NCBI GenBank assembly: GCA_964632485.1
Contig: CAZWDO010000001.1
Span: 39,752-91,207 of the forward strand
Origin: CAZWDO01 sp964632485 [NCBI: uncultured bacterium]
GTDB taxonomy: Bacteria; JAGOEH01
Direction of reading: 5' to 3'
Length of the DNA stretch: 51,456 nucleotides
Part shown: one piece after another, positions 1 to 6,338 of the stretch
Position numbering within the stretch: position 1 is the first letter of the stretch
How the letters are laid out: every line of letters begins with the position of its first letter
Translations under genes and position numbers: made by a program
Notes under the pieces: generated by a model
Seen by the model: the letters and a program-made list of their open reading frames with translations, nothing else
Told to the model about the DNA's origin: nothing
The model's database searches: none

Positions 1-1590
1 CGGCAGCAACAGCAAGATTCCACCGCCCAGGAACACAACGGCAAAAACGACCCTGAACTCGAAGATTAGGGGATAAATATGATAAAAATAAGCGCCCAAC
101 GCGCCAATCAATAGCAAGTTTTTAAATTTTGCCGGTAAAAATTCGAGCATATAAAACGCCAGTACTGCGATAATTCCCGGGGCAATCTTTAAGAGCAAAT
201 CGGCAAACCCCGCCTGCAGTGGAATATAAAGCGAGAGTCCCAATAAAGCCGTAGCAGGCGTTACTAATGCCATATATTTCGTTACCGATAGTGTTGGCAA
301 AACCTTCTTTTCTTCCATTTTCACCGCATATCCGAACCAGCGGGCCAGATAGACGGCTTCCAGTAGTGAACCGAAAAGGATCAGGACGATCCACAACCAG
401 CATCCTTTAGCGGCCAGAAGGGAAAGCAATGTCCATTTGGCAAAAAAAGTCGGAAATGGCGGCAAGGCTAACAACGCGAACACAAACAGGCCCATGGCAA
501 AAATCAGCAGGGGTTTCCGGCGCAATCCGACCCAGTCGCGGATATGGCTAAACCCATTCATCTCGCTGAGCCAAAAGAGTCCGGCCTTGGCAAGGGCATG
601 TACGACGGTCAAAGAACCGACGATAAAAAAGGTATTCCCGCCCAACTCAGGCCCCAGACCAATCACAGTGACCGCCAGTCCGGTCTGGGCAATCGACGAA
701 TAGCCCAGCATACGACCGGTGTTTTGCTGCGCCAGCGCCATGATGTTGGATATTAGAAAGGTTGTAATCCCGATGACGGTCGCTGGTAAATACCAGAACA
801 ATCCGGCGATGGGAAGCAGTTTATAAAGGGCATAGATAGCGGCGGAAAGCCCAGCGCCTGAAATCAGCGCGGAGATACCGCCCGGCGCTGTTCCATATAA
901 ATCCACTGCCCAACCGTTAGCCGGAAAGGGTTTCAGTTCCAAAATCAACGCCACGAAGAGTAAGAAGGCCCCAATACCCAGCGCGGCAACCTGAGGAACA
1001 CTGCCCGATAAAATCGTATCGATATCCAGCACCCCGGTCTGCGTATAGACCAAAAGGGCGCCGAGAATCAACATCACAGAAATTATACCGGTGGCCACCA
1101 GCCAGGAAAATCCGGATTTCTGCCTGTTAACTCCCGGAGAAAAAAGCATGAATCCGGCCACAGCGATCGAACTAATCTCGATAAAAACGAAATAATTAAA
1201 AATATCCCGGGTCAGTATAATTCCATTCAACGCCAGCGCGTAAAGCAGATATACCACGGCCACGTATCGTCCATGAAGTTTAATATAATCCCAGACAAAG
1301 GCCAATCCGCACAAGGCGAGGACATTAATTAACAGCGTTAAAAACGCTTCTTCGCGGCCCAGGCGCAGGGCAATGGAAAACGGGGCGTTCAAACCGGCAG
1401 TCGCGAAAAAAAACGGCTGAGAATAAACGCCGGTTAAAAAACCGATCGTCCAGGAGACAGAAAAAACGGTCATGGACGCCAGCGCCGCTAATAAAAACGC
1501 TCCGGCCGGCAGTGTCGATTTTTTCCCGCTCATCCCAATCAAAAATGCGCCAGCAAGAGCCACGGCAATTAGTGTTATCGGCATTATCAT
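1..1590 (-). CDS. mrpD: Mrp/Mbh antiporter subunit D (MrpD/MbhH, NuoN/NuoM-like), 3' end cut by window edge
   Basis: The frame starts with ATG at 1588-1590, overlapping the mrpC stop as ATGA, and stays open to base 1, so the C-terminus is missing. About 530 residues are visible, more than a typical MrpD (about 490). The protein is almost entirely hydrophobic helices. It has the proton-translocating NADH-dehydrogenase signature: a charged helix with ELKPFPANGW, then PGGISALISGAG, a Lys-containing helix VHALAKAGLF, and ALPPFPTFFAKW. Members of this family are the H+/Na+ transporting channel subunits of Mrp antiporters, Mbh hydrogenases and complex I. It closes the visible part of a translationally coupled operon. 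Whether the complex is a stand-alone antiporter or part of a membrane hydrogenase depends on genes to the left of the window. Confidence 0.88.
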   Translation of the reverse strand, partial: MIMPITLIAVALAGAFLIGMSGKKSTLPAGAFLLAALASMTVFSVSWTIGFLTGVYSQPFFFATAGLNAPFSIALRLGREEAFLTLLINVLALCGLAFVWDYIKLHGRYVAVVYLLYALALNGIILTRDIFNYFVFIEISSIAVAGFMLFSPGVNRQKSGFSWLVATGIISVMLILGALLVYTQTGVLDIDTILSGSVPQVAALGIGAFLLFVALILELKPFPANGWAVDLYGTAPGGISALISGAGLSAAIYALYKLLPIAGLFWYLPATVIGITTFLISNIMALAQQNTGRMLGYSSIAQTGLAVTVIGLGPELGGNTFFIVGSLTVVHALAKAGLFWLSEMNGFSHIRDWVGLRRKPLLIFAMGLFVFALLALPPFPTFFAKWTLLSLLAAKGCWLWIVLILFGSLLEAVYLARWFGYAVKMEEKKVLPTLSVTKYMALVTPATALLGLSLYIPLQAGFADLLLKIAPGIIAVLAFYMLEFLPAKFKNLLLIGALGAYFYHIYPLIFEFRVVFAVVFLGGGILLLLP

Positions 1591-1946
1591 AATTCATCCC
1601 CGATTTGAGAGACTGCCAGGGATCCGCTTTTTTCATATAAACGCAACACATAGACCAGCATCACCGCCGTGATGCCAAAACCGATCACAATGGCAGTCAA
1701 CACCAGCGCCTGAGGTACGGGATCCACTACCGACAGGAGAGGGTCCCTTCCGGCAACCGCATGATCCAGAATAGGCGCTATCCGGTTTTTCATGTAACCA
1801 TAACTGACAATAATAATATGCACACCAGTATCCGCCAGGCTGAATCCGATCACCATCTTTATCAGGTTGCGGCGGGAGAGAAGACCGAAAAAGCCGATTA
1901 AAATCAAAAGAGAACCGATAACAATTCCAATTTGCGCCACAATCAC
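1587..1946 (-). CDS. mrpC: Mrp/Mbh antiporter subunit C (MrpC/MnhC, NuoK-like)
   Basis: This 119-residue protein has three hydrophobic helices: GIVIGSLLILIGFFGLL, then a central helix with VIGFSLADTGVHIIIV, and VLTAIVIGFGITAVML. The segment DPVPQALVLTAIVIGF is the classic NuoK/MrpC signature. Family members form the small channel subunit beside MrpD. The gene overlaps its neighbours by 4 bases at both ends (ATGA), so translation is coupled within the operon. Length is normal for the family. Confidence 0.9.
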   Translation of the reverse strand: MIVAQIGIVIGSLLILIGFFGLLSRRNLIKMVIGFSLADTGVHIIIVSYGYMKNRIAPILDHAVAGRDPLLSVVDPVPQALVLTAIVIGFGITAVMLVYVLRLYEKSGSLAVSQIGDEL

Positions 1947-2629
1947 TCCTCTCTTTCGGCGTTTTTCATTTTCACCAGCATGGAAGAAAGTTCCGCGCCG
2001 ACTTTCATGCCAATTAAAACGGAAACCAGGGGAATGGCGCCAGCGGAAATTAGATTGCCTGGAACACCCAGTCCGGCGAAGGTCGTATCCAGAAATCCAC
2101 CGGCTAAAATAAGGCCGGCCAATCCGACCACCACATAGGCCAGGCCGGAGAAGGATTCAATCCTGGAAAACAGCGATAGAGATCCGTCCTTTTCAGGATT
2201 GGCAAGAGTGATCAGCAACAGCCCTGATGCTAAAACGGCACCGCTCTGGAATCCGCCTCCCGGGGTCAAATGGCCGTTCATGGCGATATAAACGCCCAGC
2301 AATATAATAAATGGCAATAGAAGACTGGAAGCCGTTTTCAAAATTTCACTGGATGGTTTACCGCTATAACACCGCCGACGTTTCAAGAAAAAACCCAAAA
2401 TGGAGGCGGTCAGGAAAAGTACCGTCACCTCGCCCAGGGTATCAAGTCCCCGGTACGTAACAACAACCGCAGTGACTATGTTTTGCGCCCCGAGTTCCGA
2501 CAACTCCCTCGAAGCATAGCGCTCAGCGGCGACACCCAGACCTGTCGGCTCCCGATATTCGATGTAATTGCGCGTCAGAATAAAGCTAAACCCGGCCAGC
2601 AGTATTATAATGAATATATTTCTAATCAT
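1943..2629 (-). CDS. MbhE-MrpB fusion subunit of Mrp/Mbh antiporter module
   Basis: The product is 228 residues in two parts. Residues 1-85 match the MbhE-like (C-terminal MrpA) element: an N-terminal helix, a periplasmic stretch with YREPTGLG, then VTAVVVTYRGLDTLGEVTVLF. Residues from about 105 match MnhB/MrpB, with LLPFIILLGVYIAMNGHLTPGGGFQSG, of which GHLTPGGGFQSG is the diagnostic core. In archaeal Mbh operons these are two genes (mbhE, mbhF), and in classic Mrp operons the first part is the end of MrpA; here they are joined. The gene overlaps the DUF4040 gene by 8 bases and mrpC by 4. Confidence 0.85.
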   Translation of the reverse strand: MIRNIFIIILLAGFSFILTRNYIEYREPTGLGVAAERYASRELSELGAQNIVTAVVVTYRGLDTLGEVTVLFLTASILGFFLKRRRCYSGKPSSEILKTASSLLLPFIILLGVYIAMNGHLTPGGGFQSGAVLASGLLLITLANPEKDGSLSLFSRIESFSGLAYVVVGLAGLILAGGFLDTTFAGLGVPGNLISAGAIPLVSVLIGMKVGAELSSMLVKMKNAEREE

Positions 2630-2870
2630 GGTCTTTTCCTTTGATCCGGCTGAGAATATAGAAAAAAATAACGGTAGTGAGACCGCTGCCGATAGCCGCT
2701 TCGGTCATGGCGACATCCGGCGCTGCTAATATCAGATATAAAATACTGGCAAGCAGACTGACAGCGCCCGCAGCCATTACCGCCGAAGGAAGATTATTAT
2801 TGAAAATAGCAAAAACGGCCGCGCCGACCATGAGTACGCCTAAAATAACCACAGCGATAAACAGTATCAT
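2622..2870 (-). CDS. DUF4040 / MbhD-like membrane subunit (equivalent to part of MrpA C-terminus)
   Basis: This is an 82-residue membrane protein with three predicted helices and the conserved segment YLILAAPDVAMTEAAIGSGL, in which the acidic PDVAMTEA core is typical of MbhD/DUF4040. In many bacteria this domain is the tail of the roughly 800-residue MrpA; as a separate gene it resembles the archaeal Mbh/Mbx arrangement. Start and stop overlap mrpG (4 bases) and the next gene (8 bases). No large ND5-like MrpA is seen upstream, so if one exists it lies to the left of the window. Confidence 0.85.
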   Translation of the reverse strand: MILFIAVVILGVLMVGAAVFAIFNNNLPSAVMAAGAVSLLASILYLILAAPDVAMTEAAIGSGLTTVIFFYILSRIKGKDHD

Positions 2871-3205
2871 GTTTTCTCCTCTTCCCCTGTCTGATGCCGC
2901 AGATCATCCCGCTCCATTTTTTTAGTATAAAAGGACGAAGCATGCGCAGCACGCGCTAAAACATGGCTGGAAACCGGATTCGTCAACAAAATGAAACCCG
3001 CGATAACGGCGAGCTTCGCCCACCAATCGGGATGCAAACAGGCGATACCGATCAGTGAGAGCATAGTTCCCAGCGTAGTGGCTTTGGTCCCCGCCTGGAT
3101 GCGGTTGAAAAAATCGGGCATACGCAGTAAACCCAACGCCCCGAGAAACAAAAAAAAGGCGCCTCCTAACAGAAGAAAACTGCCGATCAGGGATAAAATG
3201 GCCAT
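2867..3205 (-). CDS. mrpG: Mrp/Mbh antiporter subunit G (MrpG/MnhG)
   Basis: The product is 112 residues with three hydrophobic helices. The family core is clear: GALGLLRMPDFFNRIQAGTK, with LRMPD and the basic/acidic pair, followed by TTLGTMLSLIGI and a third helix ending LTNPVSSHVLARAAH, the usual MnhG pattern. The tail after residue 95 is charged and probably cytoplasmic. The start ATG overlaps the mrpF stop by one base (TAATG). Confidence 0.92.
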   Translation of the reverse strand: MAILSLIGSFLLLGGAFFLFLGALGLLRMPDFFNRIQAGTKATTLGTMLSLIGIACLHPDWWAKLAVIAGFILLTNPVSSHVLARAAHASSFYTKKMERDDLRHQTGEEEKT

Positions 3206-3465
3206 TAGAGTCCCCTTTCTATAAATCGACCCACCACGACAACTCCTAAAAAGGCCAAAAAGGCATAAATCAGCGCTGTATCAAGGTAGATAACGCGTTC
3301 TGCCCAATGGGCCACTAAGCCGATAGCGGAAATAGCGATGATACCCATCACATCAAAAGCGACGACACGGTTGACCAGGCCCGGCCCTTTGATAAAGCGG
3401 ATAAACGCCATCAGCAGGGCTAACGCGATGAAAATAGCGGCTGAAATGATCACGATATCAACCAT
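3205..3465 (-). CDS. mrpF: Mrp/Mbh antiporter subunit F (MrpF/MnhF)
   Basis: An 86-residue membrane protein of normal MrpF length, with three helices. The conserved segment RFIKGPGLVNRVVAFDVMG is the family hallmark (GP-x-x-x-R-x-x-A-x-D). The second half contains YLDTALIYAFLAFLGVVVVG, also typical. It overlaps mrpE by 8 bases and mrpG by 1, in the order E-F-G seen in Mbh-type operons. Confidence 0.92.
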   Translation of the reverse strand: MVDIVIISAAIFIALALLMAFIRFIKGPGLVNRVVAFDVMGIIAISAIGLVAHWAERVIYLDTALIYAFLAFLGVVVVGRFIERGL

Positions 3466-3952
3466 AAATCACCTCCAGATAGCGTTCAAATTTCGCCACA
3501 ATAGCTTGAGTTGCGCCCTCCATATCCCCGGCCTTTACATCGATCCAATGAATGAACAACCGGTCGCCGGTCATTTCTACCGTCAAGGTTCCCGGAGTCA
3601 GCGTGATGGAACTGCTTAGTATCAGTCTTCCCAGTGGTGAGGTGAGCTTGGTGCGAACTTCCACAATGCCGGGATTGATGGGCAAAGAGGGCGAAAGAAC
3701 CCGCCAGGCCACATCCATATTCGATTTTACCAGTTCAATGATAAAAACGCTGACAAAGCCGATCAGCGCAATAAATGCGCGGGGCGTCAACCGGAGCGTC
3801 TTAAAATCGAGCGCATATCGGTTCAGCGCCACACTTAATAATAATGAAACAAAGAGTCCGGAAATTACAATTTGCGCCTCCAGTGAATTATTGAGGATCA
3901 GCCACATCCCCCACAGCATTAGCGCAAGAAACGATACGCCTTTAATTTTCAT
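3458..3952 (-). CDS. mrpE: Mrp/Mbh antiporter subunit E (MrpE/MnhE)
   Basis: This is the first gene of the operon, 164 residues. Two to three N-terminal helices are followed by a cytoplasmic domain of about 85 residues. The family segment LTSPLGRLILSSSITLTPGT matches the MnhE consensus (ANSITLTPGT), and FIHWIDV is also conserved. The ATG at 3950-3952 has only a weak ribosome site (AAGGCGG, 4 bases away). A near-consensus promoter lies about 100 bases upstream. Confidence 0.9.
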   Translation of the reverse strand: MKIKGVSFLALMLWGMWLILNNSLEAQIVISGLFVSLLLSVALNRYALDFKTLRLTPRAFIALIGFVSVFIIELVKSNMDVAWRVLSPSLPINPGIVEVRTKLTSPLGRLILSSSITLTPGTLTVEMTGDRLFIHWIDVKAGDMEGATQAIVAKFERYLEVIYG

Positions 3953-4016
3953 GACACCGCCTTGGTTTTCGACATCCGTGTCCCTCGAATCCAGTGAAGA
4001 GCAGTGCGCGGATGAT

Positions 4017-4030
4017 CGTTATAATTAACG
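4017..4030. promoter_or_regulatory. Small palindrome in the mrp leader, possible operator
   Basis: CGTTA-TAAT-TAACG is a perfect 5+5 base inverted repeat lying about 20 bases downstream of the mrp -10 element, within the predicted leader. Its position would suit a repressor or a small RNA hairpin. The arms are short, so chance is a real alternative. Confidence 0.25.
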
Positions 4031-4049
4031 GTTTTTTATCCATAAACTA

Positions 4050-4078
4050 ATAATAAACTATTTTTAAAACCGTGTCAA
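4050..4078 (-). promoter_or_regulatory. Promoter of the mrp operon
   Basis: On the minus strand, TTGACA (4073-4078) and TATTAT (4050-4055) are separated by exactly 17 bases. This is a near-perfect sigma-70-type promoter pointing at mrpE. It predicts an untranslated leader of about 90 bases. A second TTGACA at 4131-4136 has no good -10 at the right spacing. Confidence 0.7.
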
Positions 4079-4168
4079 GATATTTTTTTAATTCAGGGAA
4101 AAAAATTTTACATTGTACGATTATTGATAGTGTCAATTTTTTATTTGGCGTAAAAACAGGAGTTCTTT

Positions 4169-4210
4169 AGAAAGAATCCCCTCACACTGCAGAAAGAACC
4201 CCTCACCCTG
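4169..4210. repeat. Tandem direct repeat (two units of about 21 bases)
   Basis: Unit 1 at 4169-4190 and unit 2 at 4191-4210 share AGAAAGAA followed by CCCCTCAC and CTGC-like ends, differing at a few positions. The second unit runs straight into the GC-rich hairpin at 4204-4237. The whole block looks unlike the AT-rich sequence to its left and lies between the convergently stacked mrp promoter region and the 3' end of the CoA-disulfide reductase gene. Confidence 0.55.
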
Positions 4211-4237
4211 CCCCCTCCCCTCAAAGGGGGGAGGGTG
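4204..4237 (-). terminator. GC-rich hairpin after the CoA-disulfide reductase gene (terminator or dispersed palindrome)
   Basis: CACCCT-G-CCCCCT (4204-4216) pairs with a right arm ending AGGGTG at 4237, giving 12 pairs with one G-G mismatch and an 8-base loop. It starts 15 bases after the stop codon of the upstream minus-strand gene, so it can end that transcript, but no long U-run follows. The composition (CCCTC/GAGGG) resembles dispersed palindromic repeats seen between genes in many bacterial genomes. Confidence 0.5.
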
Positions 4238-4252
4238 AAGCGCAAATTAAAA

Positions 4253-5995
4253 TCATGTTCGCGTGAGATGTTCCGGATCGGCCTGGTAGATAATATCGTC
4301 CTTGCCGATGAAATCATGCTCGAAGATATCCTCATTGCTTTGTTTCTGAACATAGTGAATATACGTCTTATACCCGCCCGAAAGGTTATAGACCTCGCAG
4401 CAGCCGGCCTGGCTCAAAATACGGGCCGCGATATAGGCGCGCAAACCGACACCGCAGAAAACGATCACTTTGCGGTCTTTGGGGATGGATGCGAGTTTTT
4501 CCCTGATATCGTCAACGCCAATATTAATCGCGCCGTTGATCGTACCGAGATCAAATTCTTCCGGGGTTCTCACATCGATCAGGGTGATTTCATCGCTGTT
4601 GAGTTTAAGCAGCTCTTCCACCTGGATCGCGTTGACCTTGCCGTTGATAATATTTTCAGCTACAAAACCGGCGATATTGACGGGATCCTTGGCGGAAGAG
4701 AACGGCGGCGCATAGGCATGTTCGATATCGGTCAGGTCATGAATTGTTCCGCCGCTTTTAATCACTTGAGAAAAAAGATCGATGCGCTTATCAACCCCGT
4801 CATGGCCCACGATCTGAGCGCCATAGAGCTTGCCGGAGGTTTTGTCAAAATTGATTTTGATCGTCATGGGGGTGGAGCCCGGGTAATACCCGGCATGGGA
4901 AGAGACGTGAACAATACTGGAGGCGTAATCGATATAATTTGATTGCAGGAGTTTATCCGATACGCCGGTCGCGGCGACCGTCAGATCGAAGACCTTGGCG
5001 ATGGCGGTGCCGATGGAACCGGTATATTTTTCCGAATTGCCAAAAACCAGATTATCAGCCACGATACGGCCCTGCTTGTTGGCGGGTCCGGCCAAGTAAG
5101 TCGAGAGCGATTTTTTTAGGATCGGATGGGGAAATTCGATAGCATCGCCCAGGGCATAGATAAACGGATCCGAAGTTTGCATAAATTCATTGATGACAAT
5201 CCCCCCGGCTTTACCCACTGTAAGCCCGGCTGCTTTGGCCAGTTTCGTGTCCGGCCGCACGCCAATAGAAAGGATGACCATATCTGCCCCGATTACCCGG
5301 CCGCTTTGCAGCTTGACATCAATTTTACCCGCGTTATCCGCAAACGACATCACCGCTTCTTTAAGGTAAAATTCCACATTTTTTGTTTTCAAATGCTGGT
5401 GGACGAGGGTTGCCATTGAATAATCGAGCGGGGTCATCACCTGTTCCGCCATTTCCACGATCGAAACATTAATGCCCAGATGATGCAGGTTTTCCGCCAT
5501 TTCCAGCCCGATGAAGCCGGCGCCAACCACTACGGCCCGTTTCGGCTGATTTTTTTCGATATATTCTTTGATGCGATCGGTGTCGGGTACGTTACGCAGG
5601 GTAAAAATACCATCCAGATCGATCCCGGGAATCGGCGGACGCATGGGTTCGGCTCCCGGAGAAAGCACCAGCTTGTCATAGGATTCGGTATATGACTCAC
5701 CGGTTTTCAAATTCTTGACATCCACGGTTTGTTCCACCGGATTAACAGCGATCACTTCCTGATTGACGCGGATATCTAAATTAAAGCGCCGCCCAAAACC
5801 CTGCGGAGTTTGAACGAATAGATTGTTGCGTTCCGTGATCACTCCGCCGATATAATAGGGCAGTCCGCAATTGGCATAGGAGATATAGCTCCCTTTTTCA
5901 AACATGATAATAGAGACATTTTCATCCATGCGGCGCAAACGGGCCGCGACGGTAGCGCCACCGGCGACTCCGCCGATAATCAAAATTTTTTTCAT
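4253..5995 (-). CDS. CoA-disulfide reductase / NAD(P)H-dependent persulfide-type flavoprotein with C-terminal rhodanese domain
   Basis: The product is 580 residues from the ATG at 5993-5995, chosen over a longer frame because AAGGAG lies 6 bases upstream and the protein then opens with MKKILIIGGVAGGATVAARL, an FAD-binding Rossmann motif. Residues 40-48 (YANCGLPYY) carry the single redox Cys43 of the CoA-disulfide reductase family. A second Rossmann motif (VVVGAGFIGLEMAE) binds NAD(P)H. A rhodanese domain begins near residue 468 and has the active-site loop CGVGLRA, with catalytic Cys near 514. Fusions of this kind reduce CoA-disulfide, CoA-persulfide or polysulfide in the cytoplasm. It stands alone, with its own promoter. 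Exact substrate cannot be told from sequence. Confidence 0.88.
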   Translation of the reverse strand: MKKILIIGGVAGGATVAARLRRMDENVSIIMFEKGSYISYANCGLPYYIGGVITERNNLFVQTPQGFGRRFNLDIRVNQEVIAVNPVEQTVDVKNLKTGESYTESYDKLVLSPGAEPMRPPIPGIDLDGIFTLRNVPDTDRIKEYIEKNQPKRAVVVGAGFIGLEMAENLHHLGINVSIVEMAEQVMTPLDYSMATLVHQHLKTKNVEFYLKEAVMSFADNAGKIDVKLQSGRVIGADMVILSIGVRPDTKLAKAAGLTVGKAGGIVINEFMQTSDPFIYALGDAIEFPHPILKKSLSTYLAGPANKQGRIVADNLVFGNSEKYTGSIGTAIAKVFDLTVAATGVSDKLLQSNYIDYASSIVHVSSHAGYYPGSTPMTIKINFDKTSGKLYGAQIVGHDGVDKRIDLFSQVIKSGGTIHDLTDIEHAYAPPFSSAKDPVNIAGFVAENIINGKVNAIQVEELLKLNSDEITLIDVRTPEEFDLGTINGAINIGVDDIREKLASIPKDRKVIVFCGVGLRAYIAARILSQAGCCEVYNLSGGYKTYIHYVQKQSNEDIFEHDFIGKDDIIYQADPEHLTRT

Positions 5996-6035
5996 AACCA
6001 ACTCCTTCCATTTTAATCTCTTTGCGCTATTTGGA

Positions 6036-6161
6036 TTACTGGATGAGCCTGCCAGTCGATCTGGTCGCATATCCAGGTTTCGCGGAACAGCTCATGATTG
6101 GCGCTGAGGATTTCCTTGAGGGAGGAAACCAGCAGTCAGTTGCCGAAACCGAGTTTTTCAT
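6036..6161 (-). pseudogene. Possible broken or leader ORF upstream of the CoA-disulfide reductase gene
   Basis: An ATG at 6159-6161 sits 6 bases after a good -10 element and opens a 41-codon frame that ends at 6036. An adjacent frame, after one stop, reads LLVSSLKEILSANHELFRET and runs on to a stop just before the next gene's ribosome site. The second frame looks more protein-like. This suggests a decayed small gene with a frameshift and a stop, or simply a leader. I do not recognise the family. Confidence is low. Confidence 0.25.
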
Positions 6162-6167
6162 AGTTTC

Positions 6168-6195
6168 AATATAGACAATTCCCACAAAATTGCAA
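6168..6195 (-). promoter_or_regulatory. Probable promoter of the CoA-disulfide reductase gene
   Basis: On the minus strand TTGCAA (6190-6195) and TATATT (6168-6173) are 16 bases apart. The predicted start of transcription falls close to the ATG at 6161, leaving a leader of about 165 bases before the reductase start. Confidence 0.45.
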
Positions 6196-6338
6196 GATTT
6201 TTTTTTTGTATGCGATTCGACCTTTAGGGTAAAACCAACATCAACATTCTATTAACTATCAGCTACCCAAAAAATTTGATCCAGTTACCCTATAGAAAAG
6301 AGAAAAGGCGCGATGATCTGGAGAAGCTGTTGAAGGGA
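6196..6338. other. Intergenic stretch after carB with an 8-base inverted repeat
   Basis: This is the end of the long lexA-carB operon. TAGGGTAA at 6225-6232 and TTACCCTA at 6285-6292 are perfect inverted copies 52 bases apart, which could form a long-range stem in the 3' untranslated RNA. A T10 run at 6198-6207 is on the plus strand and so is on the wrong side for ending the minus-strand operon. No gene is visible. Confidence 0.35.

Noticed and set aside
4235-4942. A 235-residue open frame on the plus strand
   Set aside because: It lies fully inside the CoA-disulfide reductase-rhodanese gene on the other strand, which has clear motifs and a ribosome site. The plus-strand product shows no family pattern.
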